A stretch of 64,000 bases of DNA from PNAI01 sp035574295 (GTDB lineage Bacteria; Pseudomonadota; Alphaproteobacteria; Rhizobiales; Xanthobacteraceae), in contig DATLYX010000071.1 in the NCBI GenBank assembly GCA_035574295.1, positions 4,462 to 68,461 of the forward strand, written 5' to 3'. Each line of letters opens with the position of its first letter. The stretch's first letter is position 1. Both the position numbers and the translations under genes were made by a program. The notes beneath the pieces are model-generated. The model saw nothing but the letters and a program-made list of their open reading frames with translations. It searched no databases and was not told the origin of the DNA. Positions 17,677 through 26,011 of the stretch are shown piece after piece.

Positions 17677-18852
17677 ATGGCACCTTCGGTCGCGGCAGTG
17701 GTGGTGGCAGCCGGGCGCGGTATCCGCGCCGGCGGCGGCGTGCCGAAGCAATATCGCAACATCGGCGGCGAGCCGGTCATCCGCACGAGCCTGGCCCTGA
17801 TGGCCTGGCATGGGGAGGTCAATGCCGTTCTGCCCGTGATCCATCCCGACCACAGGGTTGAGTACGAAAACGCGACCAAAGGCCTGCGGCTGATGCCCCC
17901 GGTGTTCGGCGGCACCACGCGGCAGGCGTCCGTGCACGCAGGCCTTGAAGCGCTCGCGCGGGCGCAGCCCGACATCGTTTTGGTGCACGATTGCGCGCGG
18001 CCGTTCTGTACCGCGTCTTTGGTTTCGCGCGCCATCGCCGCCTGCCAAAAAACCGGCGCCGCCGTGCCGGCCGTCGAGATCGCTGACACCGTCAAGAGCA
18101 TCGATGACGACGGTTTTGTCATCGCCACCCACGACCGCGCGCGCTTGCGCAGCATCCAGACGCCGCAGGCCTTTGCCTACGCGCCTCTGCTTGAAGCGCA
18201 CCGCCGCGCCGCCGCTGCCGGCCGCGAGGATTTTCCCGACGATGCGGCTCTCGCCGAATGGGCGGGTCTGAAGGTCGCGGTCTTCCCCGGCGAAGCGACC
18301 AATACAAAACTCACCACCGAGGAGGATTTTGCCCGCGCCGAGGAGCGCCGGCTGGCGAGTCTTGCCGACTTGCGCGTCGGAACCGGGTTTGACGTTCACC
18401 CGTTCGGCGACGGCGATCATGTGATGCTCGGCGGCGTCCGCATTCCGCACGAGCGCGGCACCGTCAGCCATTCCGACGGCGACGTCGTCATCCACGCCCT
18501 GGTCGATGCCATCCTCGGCGCTCTCACCGACGGCGACATCGGCGCGCATTTTGCGCCCAGCGATCCCCGCTGGCGCGGCGCCGCCTCCGAACAATTCCTC
18601 CGCTTCGCCGCCGAACGCGTTCGCGCCCGCGGCGGCCGCATCGCGCATCTCGATGTGACGATCATTTGCGAGGCCCCGCGTCTGCACCCGCACCGCAATG
18701 CGATTCGTCAGCGCATCGCCGCCATCCTCGATATTGCGGTGGAGCGCGTCGCGGTGAAGGGGAGCAGCACCGAAAAGCTCGGCTTTATCGGCCGCGGCGA
18801 GGGTATCGCCGCCTTTGCCACGGCCACCATCCGGTTGCCCTGGACATGGTGA
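17677..18852 (+). CDS. ispDF: Bifunctional IspD/IspF of the MEP pathway
   Basis: Fused enzyme of non-mevalonate isoprenoid synthesis: 2-C-methyl-D-erythritol 4-phosphate cytidylyltransferase (IspD, residues 1-228) joined to 2-C-methyl-D-erythritol 2,4-cyclodiphosphate synthase (IspF, 232-391). IspD shows VVVAAGRGIRAGG and PKQY for CTP binding, and VHDCARPF. IspF begins GTGFDVHPF, with metal ligands Asp239 and His241, and has the SHSDGDVV motif. This fusion is common in alphaproteobacteria. The dxr gene of the same pathway is at the far right of this window. cinA overlaps its end by 7 bases. Confidence 0.97.
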   Translation: MAPSVAAVVVAAGRGIRAGGGVPKQYRNIGGEPVIRTSLALMAWHGEVNAVLPVIHPDHRVEYENATKGLRLMPPVFGGTTRQASVHAGLEALARAQPDIVLVHDCARPFCTASLVSRAIAACQKTGAAVPAVEIADTVKSIDDDGFVIATHDRARLRSIQTPQAFAYAPLLEAHRRAAAAGREDFPDDAALAEWAGLKVAVFPGEATNTKLTTEEDFARAEERRLASLADLRVGTGFDVHPFGDGDHVMLGGVRIPHERGTVSHSDGDVVIHALVDAILGALTDGDIGAHFAPSDPRWRGAASEQFLRFAAERVRARGGRIAHLDVTIICEAPRLHPHRNAIRQRIAAILDIAVERVAVKGSSTEKLGFIGRGEGIAAFATATIRLPWTW

Positions 18853-19379
18853 TTTCGGATCAGCGTATGCGGAGAGCCGCCCGCGCTTTGCTGGCGCGCT
18901 TAAGAGCGCGCAAGTTGAAGGTCGCCGCCGCCGAATCCTGCACCGGCGGTTTGCTTACGGCAATGCTCACCGAAGTTCCCGGAAGCTCCGACGTGGTCGA
19001 GCGCGGCTTCGTGACTTATTCCAACGAAGCCAAGTATGAGATGCTGGGCGTCCCCCTTTCGATCTTGAAAACGTTCGGTGCCGTCAGCCGCCAGACCGCG
19101 CGCGCCATGGCCCAAGGGGCTCTGCGACACTCCGCGGCCGATGTCAGCGTTGCCATCACCGGCATCGCCGGCCCGAGCGGAGGTTCGCGACAAAAACCCG
19201 TGGGCCTTGTTTACATCGCCGCCGCTGCACGCAACGGGGCCATTCTTCACCGTGAGTTGCGCTTGGGAAACATCGGCCGCAACAAGGTGCGCCGGCGTTC
19301 CGTGCTGGAGGCCCTCGCCATGCTCCGGGAAGTGGCCGCTCAGGGCAAATCCGCGCGCAGCGGTAAGCACCTTCGGTGA
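18846..19379 (+). CDS. pncC: CinA C-terminal family nicotinamide-nucleotide amidase
   Basis: A 177-residue stand-alone CinA C-terminal domain, which deamidates nicotinamide mononucleotide to nicotinate mononucleotide in NAD recycling. Visible motifs: VAAAESCTGGLL at the start of the active site, GFVTYSNEAK, and VAITGIAGPSGGS. There is no N-terminal molybdopterin-binding-like domain, so it is the short form. The ATG at 18846 overlaps the ispDF stop by 7 bases; an adjacent GTG is possible. It is convergent with ratA with no spacer. Confidence 0.92.
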   Translation: MVISDQRMRRAARALLARLRARKLKVAAAESCTGGLLTAMLTEVPGSSDVVERGFVTYSNEAKYEMLGVPLSILKTFGAVSRQTARAMAQGALRHSAADVSVAITGIAGPSGGSRQKPVGLVYIAAAARNGAILHRELRLGNIGRNKVRRRSVLEALAMLREVAAQGKSARSGKHLR

Positions 19380-19841
19380 TCAACCCACCTTCTGCGCATA
19401 GACGAGATCGGCGCGCCGCTCGAACGCCGCCGCAAACCGGCGGAACGCGGCGTCGAACATTGCGCCCATCAGGGCCCCGAGCACGCGGCTTCTGAACTCA
19501 TAGTCGATGTAGAACTCGACCTCACATGCGTGATCGCTGATGGGATGAAAGCTCCAGCGGTTCTCCATGTGTTGAAACGGACCGTCTACGTATTCGACCA
19601 ATATCTGAAGATTTGGACGGTCGAGCGTGACCCGGCTGCGGAAAGTTTCGCGGATCAGCTTGTAGGCGACTGTCATATCGGCAACGATGATTTCGCACCC
19701 CTCCCCCGTCTTTTCCCGGCTGCGCACTTTGAGCGCCGCGCACAGCGGCACGAATTCCGGATACCGCTCCACGTCGGCGACCAGGTCGAACATGTCGCCG
19801 GCCGCGTGCCGCACCCGCCGCTTGGTCGAGAATTGCGGCAT
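19380..19841 (-). CDS. RatA/COQ10-family START-domain protein
   Basis: A 153-residue START/polyketide-cyclase-like protein of the COQ10/RatA family. Alphaproteobacterial members resemble mitochondrial Coq10, which binds ubiquinone; the E. coli relative RatA was described as blocking ribosome subunit joining. Family hallmarks: the opening FSTKRRVRHAAGDMFDLVADVERYPEFVPLC in pieces, DMTVAYKLI, and FYIDYEFRSRVLG near the C-terminus. It starts one base after the lipA stop, so it belongs to the lpdA-lipA unit. A quinone-binding role fits the respiratory context better than a toxin role; that is inference. Confidence 0.88.
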   Translation of the reverse strand: MPQFSTKRRVRHAAGDMFDLVADVERYPEFVPLCAALKVRSREKTGEGCEIIVADMTVAYKLIRETFRSRVTLDRPNLQILVEYVDGPFQHMENRWSFHPISDHACEVEFYIDYEFRSRVLGALMGAMFDAAFRRFAAAFERRADLVYAQKVG

Positions 19842-19842
19842 G

Positions 19843-20793
19843 TCAGCCGGCCGCGCCCCGCAGGCGCGCGGCCTTCAGGCGGGCAAAATCCTCGCCTGCA
19901 TGGTGCGAGGAGCGCGTGAGCGGGCTGGCCGAGACCATGAGAAAACCTTTCGCATAGGCAATGCTCTTGAAGCTTTCAAATTCCTCCGGCGGCACGAAGC
20001 GGATCACCGGGTGATGTTTCAACGTTGGCTGCAGGTATTGGCCGATGGTCAAAAAATCGACCCCCGCGCTGCGCAAATCGTCCATGACTTGCAGCACTTC
20101 GTTGCGCGCTTCGCCAAGCCCCACCATGATCCCGGATTTGGTGAACATGGTCGGATCGAGCTCTTTCACCCGCTGCAACAGCCTGAGCGAGGCAAAATAG
20201 CGCGCGCCCGGCCGCACCGTTAGATACAGCGACGGCACGGTTTCGAGATTGTGGTTGAACACGTCCGGCTTGGCGGCAACCACGGTCTCGATCGCGCCGT
20301 CCTTGCGCAAAAAGTCCGGCGTGAGCACTTCGATCGTGGTGTTGCGGCAGCGCGCACGAATGGCGCGGATTGTCGCGGCAAAATGCCCGGCCCCGCCATC
20401 CGCGAGATCGTCGCGATCGACCGAGGTGACAACCACGTGCGCAAGCCCGAGCTTCTCCGTCGCGATCGCCACATGCTCCGGCTCGTGCGGATCGAGCGGC
20501 CCCGGCAACCCGGTCTTGACGTTGCAGAACGCGCATGCCCGCGTGCAGGTGTCGCCCAGGATCATGAAGGTGGCGTGCTTCTTCTCCCAGCATTCGCCGA
20601 TGTTGGGGCACCCGGCCTCCTCGCACACCGTATGCAGCCGATGTTCGCGCACGATCTTCTGGGTGGCGAAGAATCCTGCCGACACCGGCGCCCTCACGCG
20701 GATCCACTCCGGCTTCTTCGGCGACGGCATATCGGGCCGATGCGCCTTCTCCGGGTGGCGCGGGCGGTTCACGCTATCGTAAACGACGGTCAT
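19843..20793 (-). CDS. lipA: Lipoyl synthase
   Basis: Radical-SAM enzyme inserting two sulfurs into protein-bound octanoyl groups to make lipoate. The 316-residue protein has the auxiliary cluster Cys57, Cys62, Cys68 (CEEAGCPNIGEC) and the radical-SAM triad Cys83, Cys87, Cys90 (CTRACAFC), plus the C-terminal RSSHHAGE whose Ser ligates the auxiliary cluster. It works on the lipoyl domains of PdhB, PdhC and other E2 proteins, and sits downstream of the pdh-lpdA genes. Confidence 0.97.
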   Translation of the reverse strand: MTVVYDSVNRPRHPEKAHRPDMPSPKKPEWIRVRAPVSAGFFATQKIVREHRLHTVCEEAGCPNIGECWEKKHATFMILGDTCTRACAFCNVKTGLPGPLDPHEPEHVAIATEKLGLAHVVVTSVDRDDLADGGAGHFAATIRAIRARCRNTTIEVLTPDFLRKDGAIETVVAAKPDVFNHNLETVPSLYLTVRPGARYFASLRLLQRVKELDPTMFTKSGIMVGLGEARNEVLQVMDDLRSAGVDFLTIGQYLQPTLKHHPVIRFVPPEEFESFKSIAYAKGFLMVSASPLTRSSHHAGEDFARLKAARLRGAAG

Positions 20794-20848
20794 CGGCGGC
20801 TGCCCATTACTTACGCAGCCGCCGGCCTTCGCGCAAGCCGCGGAAAAT

Positions 20849-22270
20849 TCAGATGTTCAGCGCCCGGCCATAGGCGTCGAGCACCGCCTCCTTCATCGTC
20901 TCCGAAATGGTCGGATGCGGGAACACCGTGTGCATCAGCTCTTCCTCGGTGGTCTCCAGATTCATCGCCACCACGAAGCCCTGGATCAGTTCGGTCACCT
21001 CGGCGCCGATCATGTGCGCGCCGAGCAATTGCCCGGTCTTCTTGTCGAAAATGACTTTGGTCAGCCCCTGATCCTCGCCCAGCGCGATCGCCTTGCCGTT
21101 GCCGATGAACGGAAACTTTCCGACCCGCGCCTCGATCTTCTGCTCCTTCGCGGCAGCCTCGGTGAGCCCCACCGAGGCGATTTGCGGTGAACAATAGGTG
21201 CAGCCCGGGATGAGCCGTTTGTCCATGGGATGCGGATTCAGCCCCTTGATCGCCTCGATACAGATCACCCCCTCGTGCTCCGCCTTGTGCGCGAGCAGCG
21301 GCGGCCCTGCCACATCACCGATCGCATAGATGCCGGGCACGTTGGTGCGGTTGAATTGATCCACCACAATTGCCCCGCGCTCGGTTTTCACCCCGAGTTT
21401 CTCCAGACCGAGATTTTCGACATTGCCCGCCACGCCGACTGCTGAAATGACGCGCTCGACCGTGAGCGTCTGCGTGCCGCCCTTGCCGTCGTCGATGGTG
21501 GCGGTGACACTGTCTGCCTTCTTGTCAAGCTTGGTCACCTTGGCGCCGGTGTAGATCTTGATGCCTTGCTTTTCGAACGCCCTGCGCGCAAAGGCCGCGA
21601 TCTCCGCGTCCTCCGCCGGAAGAATCTGCGGCAAAATTTCCACCACCGTCACCTCGGCGCCGAGCGTCCGATAGAACGAGGCGAATTCGATGCCGATCGC
21701 GCCGGATCCGATCACCAAGAGCGACTTCGGCATCCGATCCGGCGCCATGGCCTCGAAATAAGTCCACACCAGTTTTTTGTCGGGCTCGAGCCCCGGCAGC
21801 ACGCGCGGCCGCGCCCCCGTCGCCAGAATGATGTGCTTGGCCGCGTACGAACCCGGCCCGAGCGCGTCTTTCGCCGCCTGGCTTTTCGACGGTTTCACCG
21901 TCACCTTGCCCGGCGCCTCGATCATCGCCTCGCCCCAGATCAGTGAGACCTTGTTCTTGCGGAACAGGAACGCAATGCCGTCGGACAATCTTTTGGCAAC
22001 GCCGCGCGAGCGTTGCACCACGGCACCGGCATCGAACGACACCTTCTCCGCCGCAAGCCCGAAATCTTTGGCGTGCTGCAACAGATGATACACGTCCGCC
22101 GAGCGCAGCAGCGCCTTGGTCGGGATGCAACCCCAGTTGGTGCAGATGCCGCCGAGGTAATCGCGCTCGACAACCGCGGTCTTGAACCCGAGCTGCGCCG
22201 CGCGGATCGCCGTCACATAGCCGCCCGGACCCGAACCGATAATGATGACATCAAAGGACGTATCAGCCAC
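20849..22270 (-). CDS. lpdA: Dihydrolipoyl dehydrogenase (E3)
   Basis: FAD-dependent E3 that reoxidises dihydrolipoyl groups with NAD. The 473-residue protein shows the FAD-binding GSGPGGYV, the redox disulfide Cys43/Cys48 in GGICTNWGCIPTK, the NAD-binding GSGAIGIEFA, AIGDVAGPPLLAH, and the active-site HPTISE near the C-terminus. It starts with GTG at 22270, supported by GGAGAGG about 6 bases upstream. Location next to pdhABC and lipA marks it as the pyruvate dehydrogenase E3. Confidence 0.97.
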   Translation of the reverse strand: MADTSFDVIIIGSGPGGYVTAIRAAQLGFKTAVVERDYLGGICTNWGCIPTKALLRSADVYHLLQHAKDFGLAAEKVSFDAGAVVQRSRGVAKRLSDGIAFLFRKNKVSLIWGEAMIEAPGKVTVKPSKSQAAKDALGPGSYAAKHIILATGARPRVLPGLEPDKKLVWTYFEAMAPDRMPKSLLVIGSGAIGIEFASFYRTLGAEVTVVEILPQILPAEDAEIAAFARRAFEKQGIKIYTGAKVTKLDKKADSVTATIDDGKGGTQTLTVERVISAVGVAGNVENLGLEKLGVKTERGAIVVDQFNRTNVPGIYAIGDVAGPPLLAHKAEHEGVICIEAIKGLNPHPMDKRLIPGCTYCSPQIASVGLTEAAAKEQKIEARVGKFPFIGNGKAIALGEDQGLTKVIFDKKTGQLLGAHMIGAEVTELIQGFVVAMNLETTEEELMHTVFPHPTISETMKEAVLDAYGRALNI

Positions 22271-22303
22271 GCGCCTCTCCGCTCTCCGCTTGTCCGCTGC
22301 TCA

Positions 22304-22319
22304 CGGGCCGTTCGGCCCG
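22304..22319. other. GC hairpin in the lpdA leader
   Basis: CGGGCC-GTTC-GGCCCG, a perfect 6-bp stem with 4-base loop, lies between the small membrane-protein gene and lpdA. No T-run follows on the minus strand, so it is a weak terminator candidate at best; an RNA processing or stability element is equally possible. Confidence 0.3.
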
Positions 22320-22350
22320 ACCATCGTTTCCCACAAAGTGAGGTCGCCGA

Positions 22351-22581
22351 TCAAGCACGACGACGTTTTGTTAGCCACCGGCGCAACAGCCATTCCAGCA
22401 TGATTGTCGCCGCCACGATCGCACCGACGATCCAGAGTAAAAAGCGGCTGATGTCTCGGGTGATCGCCTCCGACGAAGCGAAGGCGCCATAAATAAGTTC
22501 CAAGCCGAACGGGCTGACGGCCATCGCAACCGCGAGCAGCATCGTCATCCACGGCCAGCGGCTGAGAGTGGTGCGCGTCAC
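22351..22581 (-). CDS. Small two-helix membrane protein, unknown function
   Basis: A 76-residue protein with two hydrophobic segments: about 10-32 (MTMLLAVAMAVSPFGLELIYG) and 47-65 (LLWIVGAIVAATIMLEWLL). The tail is basic (RRWLTKRRRA) and probably cytoplasmic. GTG at 22581 is chosen because it overlaps the upstream stop (GTGA), implying coupled translation with the 169-residue protein; TTG at 22608 is an alternative. I recognise no family. The pair may form one membrane complex. It sits between the Bug protein gene and lpdA. Confidence 0.6.
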   Translation of the reverse strand: MTRTTLSRWPWMTMLLAVAMAVSPFGLELIYGAFASSEAITRDISRFLLWIVGAIVAATIMLEWLLRRWLTKRRRA

Positions 22582-23087
22582 ATGGCGTCCTGTGCCGATT
22601 TCACGCAATCGTTGTTGAGCCTGGCGAACATCGCATCGGCGGCCGTAAACAGCCCGCCCACATCGCCCGGGGTCGCCTGCTTGGCGCGGGCGATGGCCTT
22701 GCCGAGCTCACCCGACAGCGCGGTGTATTGCCTGCGGATGTCCTCGTCCCGCAGATTGGCAAGATAGGTACCGAGCGCCGCGAACTTGTTCACCGCATTG
22801 GCGCCGTCCATCTCGTCCCGCGCGAGCGTGGCGGCATCGGCGTTGCGCGCGGCGCTGGCATTGATCACGCCGGCGCGAAACTTCACCTGAAAATAGGCCT
22901 CGATGATTTCCTTGCAGGTTCGCATGTATTCGGCGCGGCCGAGATTGCGTTGAATGAGATCGACGAACCTCATGTTGAGATAGCCGTTGAAGATCGCCGT
23001 GCACAGCGACAGGGTCGCGATGAACATGGGGAAGTAGGTGATGAGCGCTGTCCGCAACCTGCTTTCCCGATCGCCCGAATCGTTCAT
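22578..23087 (-). CDS. Membrane-anchored helical protein, unknown function
   Basis: A 169-residue protein with a single N-terminal membrane helix (about 12-36, TYFPMFIATLSLCTAIFNGYL) followed by about 130 mostly helical residues. Two cysteines, one in YMRTCKE near position 58 and one in NNDCVKSA near the C-terminus, could form a disulfide if the domain is periplasmic. The conserved-looking segment around the first Cys (GRAEYMRTCKEIIEAYFQVKFRAG, in parts) suggests a real family, but I cannot name it. It is coupled by a GTGA overlap to the following small membrane protein. Confidence 0.62.
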   Translation of the reverse strand: MNDSGDRESRLRTALITYFPMFIATLSLCTAIFNGYLNMRFVDLIQRNLGRAEYMRTCKEIIEAYFQVKFRAGVINASAARNADAATLARDEMDGANAVNKFAALGTYLANLRDEDIRRQYTALSGELGKAIARAKQATPGDVGGLFTAADAMFARLNNDCVKSAQDAM

Positions 23088-23270
23088 GATTGATCACTCG
23101 CAACAGGCGGTGCCGATGTCCCCGGGCGAATGGAATCTTGCAACGTGAGCACGCGGCTCCGCACTGACCGGTAAGATCAGCACAGACCGCGCCTCATCCG
23201 ATACAACCCCCGCACCCGCTCGGTCCACAGAGTTCCAGAACCGTCGGTCGCGCCGCTGCAATCGGATCCC

Positions 23271-24275
23271 TTACTCGGGAACCAGCTTCAATTCGGCAAT
23301 GATCGGCCGCACCCGGGCGATCTGGTCGCGCAACATGTTACGCATTTCTTCCTGCGTGGAGCCCGAAGGTTCGGCGCCGACCTCGGCCATGCGCTTCTGC
23401 ACGTCCGGGTGTTTAGCCGCCGCGGCGATCTCCTTCTGCAAACGCGCCACAACGGCGTCGGGCGTGCCCTTGGGCGCCAAAAACCCGTTCCAGCCCTGCA
23501 GTTCGAGATTGGGGAACCCCATTTCGCGCGCGGTCGGAACCTGCGGCATGGCGGCCGACTTCGTGGCCACTGCCAGCGCCTTGAGCGCACCGGCCCGTAC
23601 GTGCTGCAGCGAGCTCGACAATTGATCGCCGCCGAAATGCAGCCGGCCGGCCAATAGCTCCGTCACCAGCGGCGCTGCGCCGCGGAACGGCACGTGGTCC
23701 ATCTTGATGCCGGCGTCGCGTTTGAGCACCTCGCCGCACAGGTTCATGATGCTGCCCGGCCCGGTCGAACCGTAAAGCAGCGGCTTCGGGGACTTTCTGG
23801 CGTATTCCACGAACTCCTTGAGGTTGTTCGCCGGCACCGAGGGGTGTGACAGGAACCAGAACGGAACGTAGGCGCCGACCGACACCGGCACGAAATCATC
23901 GAACGTATGCCGAGCCTTGTTCGCATACATCAGCGATGCCGTGGTGGTCGTGAACGTGATGTTGCCGAACAAGAGCGTGTGCCCGTCTGGTGCCGCTTTC
24001 GCCACCTGGTCCGCTCCCAACGACCCGCCGGCACCGCCGATGTTCTCCACCACCACGGTCTGCCCCATGCTCTCGTTCATGCGATGGGCGAACAGCCGCG
24101 CCAGCATGTCGGTCGTGGCCCCTGCCGGGAACGGGACGATGATGCGGATGGTGCGGCTCGGAAACCGATCTTGCGCGCGCGCCACCCCCGGCAGGACGAG
24201 AGCGCCGCCGAGCACGGCGCCGCCGTTCAGAATTGCACGCCGGGTCAATCCGTTGGACTTGCGTTCTTTGCTCAT
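23271..24275 (-). CDS. Bug-family tripartite tricarboxylate transporter substrate-binding protein
   Basis: Periplasmic solute-binding protein of the Bug (TctC-like) family. The 334-residue precursor has a twin-arginine-like signal (LTRRAILNGGAVLGG, cleavage likely after VARA near 35), the family start FPSRTIRIIVPFPAGATTD, and TVVVENIGGAGGSLGADQVAKA and GFPNLELQGWNGFLAPKGTP. Ligands are carboxylates; the specific one is not predictable here. A strong GGGAGG site precedes the ATG. No tctAB membrane genes are nearby, so it is an orphan receptor placed between pdhC and lpdA. Confidence 0.9.
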   Translation of the reverse strand: MSKERKSNGLTRRAILNGGAVLGGALVLPGVARAQDRFPSRTIRIIVPFPAGATTDMLARLFAHRMNESMGQTVVVENIGGAGGSLGADQVAKAAPDGHTLLFGNITFTTTTASLMYANKARHTFDDFVPVSVGAYVPFWFLSHPSVPANNLKEFVEYARKSPKPLLYGSTGPGSIMNLCGEVLKRDAGIKMDHVPFRGAAPLVTELLAGRLHFGGDQLSSSLQHVRAGALKALAVATKSAAMPQVPTAREMGFPNLELQGWNGFLAPKGTPDAVVARLQKEIAAAAKHPDVQKRMAEVGAEPSGSTQEEMRNMLRDQIARVRPIIAELKLVPE

Positions 24276-24321
24276 TGATCCTCCCTTTGCCGCGATTTCG
24301 CGCGGCGCCTTATCGTACAGG

Positions 24322-25650
24322 TTACACCACCATCATCACCGGGTTCTCCACCAGTGCCTTGAACGCGCGCAAAAGCTCCGCCCCGACCGCGCCATCCACC
24401 GCGCGATGGTCCGCGGAGAGCGTCACCGTCATCATCGTGGCGGCCTCGATCCTGCCGTTGCGCGCCACCGCGCGTTCCTCGCCGGCCCCGACCGCAAGAA
24501 TCAGCGCGTGCGGCGGATTGATCACTGCGGCGAAATTCGCAATCCCGTACATCCCGAGATTCGACACCGCTGCCGACCCGCCTTGATATTCCTCCGGCTT
24601 GAGCTTGCGGGCGCGGGCGCGCGCGGCAAAATCCTTCATCTCGCTGGAGATCGCCGACAACGACTTCAGCTCCGCCTTGCGCACCACAGGCGTGATCAGC
24701 CCGCCCTGGATCGCCACCGCCACGCCGATGTCGGAATGCCGGTGGCGCAGCATAGCGGACTCGGTCCAAGTCACATTGGCGTCCGGCACCTTCTGCAGCG
24801 CGAGCGCCAGCGCCTTGATGACAAAATCGTTCACGGAGACCTTGTAGGCTGGGGCGCCGTCCGCCTTCGGCGCTGCGGCATTGATTTCTTCACGCGCCGC
24901 CAGCAGCCGGCCGATATCGCACTCGATCGTGAGGTAGTAGTGCGGGATGGTCTGCTTGGCGAGCGTGAGCCGCTGCGCAATCACCTTGCGCATGGTGTCA
25001 TGCGGTACGACCTCGTAGCTGCCAGGCTCGAACAGCGCACGGATCTTGTCGTCGGAAGGAGCCTGCGCCGGTGCCGCGGCCGGGGCAGCCGCCGCGCGAA
25101 GCGGGGCGCCCGCCCGCGCTGCTTCCACATCGCGCGCGATCACGCGCCCGTGCGGCCCTGAGCCGGCAATCCGGGCAACGTCGATCCCGGCATCCCTTGC
25201 AAGACGTCGCGCCAAGGGCGAGGCAAACGCACGCTTCGCCCCTGATCCGGAGCCAGCGGCGGGTGCCGGCGTTCCCCTCGGCTGAAGCTGAAGCACGGCG
25301 GCCTGGGGCGGCGCGGCCGATGCAGCCAGCGGCTTCGGCGATGGGGCAACTTGCGGCTTCGCGGCCGCAGCGCGGCCCGGCAAAGTTGCCGCCGCCTTGA
25401 TGTCCTCGCCCTCCTCGGCCAGAACCGCAATCACCTGGTTGACCGGTACATCAGGGGTGCCTTCCGGCACCACGATTTTCGCCAGCGTACCTTCGTCCGC
25501 TGCTTCGTATTCCATCGTGGCCTTGTCGGTCTCGATCTCGGCGATCACTTCACCGGGCCTGACCCGATCGCCCTCTTTCTTGAACCAGCGCGCAAGATTG
25601 CCCTTCTCCATGGTGGGCGAGAGCGCCGGCATGCGGATCTCGATCGGCAT
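24322..25650 (-). CDS. pdhC: Pyruvate dehydrogenase E2 (dihydrolipoamide acetyltransferase)
   Basis: E2 core of the pyruvate dehydrogenase complex, moving acetyl from lipoyl to CoA. The 442-residue protein has one lipoyl domain (1-78, lipoyl-Lys43 in ETDKATMEY), an Ala/Pro-rich linker, a peripheral-subunit-binding domain (about 140-178, FASPLARRLARDAGIDVARI in part), another linker, and the catalytic domain with TVTLSADHRAVDGAVGA near the C-terminus. It starts 3 bases after the DUF5076 stop. It is one of two lipoyl-bearing subunits in the operon, the other being PdhB. Confidence 0.97.
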   Translation of the reverse strand: MPIEIRMPALSPTMEKGNLARWFKKEGDRVRPGEVIAEIETDKATMEYEAADEGTLAKIVVPEGTPDVPVNQVIAVLAEEGEDIKAAATLPGRAAAAKPQVAPSPKPLAASAAPPQAAVLQLQPRGTPAPAAGSGSGAKRAFASPLARRLARDAGIDVARIAGSGPHGRVIARDVEAARAGAPLRAAAAPAAAPAQAPSDDKIRALFEPGSYEVVPHDTMRKVIAQRLTLAKQTIPHYYLTIECDIGRLLAAREEINAAAPKADGAPAYKVSVNDFVIKALALALQKVPDANVTWTESAMLRHRHSDIGVAVAIQGGLITPVVRKAELKSLSAISSEMKDFAARARARKLKPEEYQGGSAAVSNLGMYGIANFAAVINPPHALILAVGAGEERAVARNGRIEAATMMTVTLSADHRAVDGAVGAELLRAFKALVENPVMMVV

Positions 25651-25653
25651 GGC

Positions 25654-25971
25654 TCAACTGATGACGCTCGACGTGCTCGGCGGGCTCGGCTGTTCCAGTT
25701 CCGCCTCGAATGCCGCGCAAACGGCTTCCAGGATTTCCTCTTCGCTCCGATTGTCCTCGCGCGCGTAGAGGCTGGCGATGTGCCGCGCCACATCGGCGAG
25801 CAGTACGCCCCAGGTCTCCACGTCGTCGAAGGCGCGGCGCAGCGAGACATGCAGATCGCCGTCGATGACCACGGCGCGCACCACCTCTGTGCCGCCCTGC
25901 TCCAGCGCCGCCGGCGGAATATGCAGCGCGTCGAACACCGGAAACGGATTCTCGGGGTCTCTCATGCTCAT
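25654..25971 (-). CDS. DUF5076-type conserved protein between pdhB and pdhC
   Basis: A 105-residue soluble acidic protein, recalled as the DUF5076 family often found beside alphaproteobacterial pdh genes. The middle (EVVRAVVIDGDLHVSLRRAF, in parts) looks like a small alpha/beta fold, and the tail is acidic and helical. ATG at 25971 is preferred because GGTGA precedes it; a second ATG lies two codons later and a GTG four codons earlier. It is spaced 3 bases from pdhC and 40 from pdhB. Role unknown; stoichiometric expression with E1-beta and E2 suggests a PDH-associated factor. Confidence 0.75.
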   Translation of the reverse strand: MSMRDPENPFPVFDALHIPPAALEQGGTEVVRAVVIDGDLHVSLRRAFDDVETWGVLLADVARHIASLYAREDNRSEEEILEAVCAAFEAELEQPSPPSTSSVIS

Positions 25972-26011
25972 GATTGTCACCACTTCGCCGCCCTCAGCGG
26001 AGCGGCTCCGG

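Noticed and set aside
24289..24306. GCCGCG-ATTTCG-CGCGGC hairpin as a pdhC terminator
   Set aside because: Stem is good but no T-run follows on the minus strand and it lies close to the ribosome-binding site of the next gene; function undecided.
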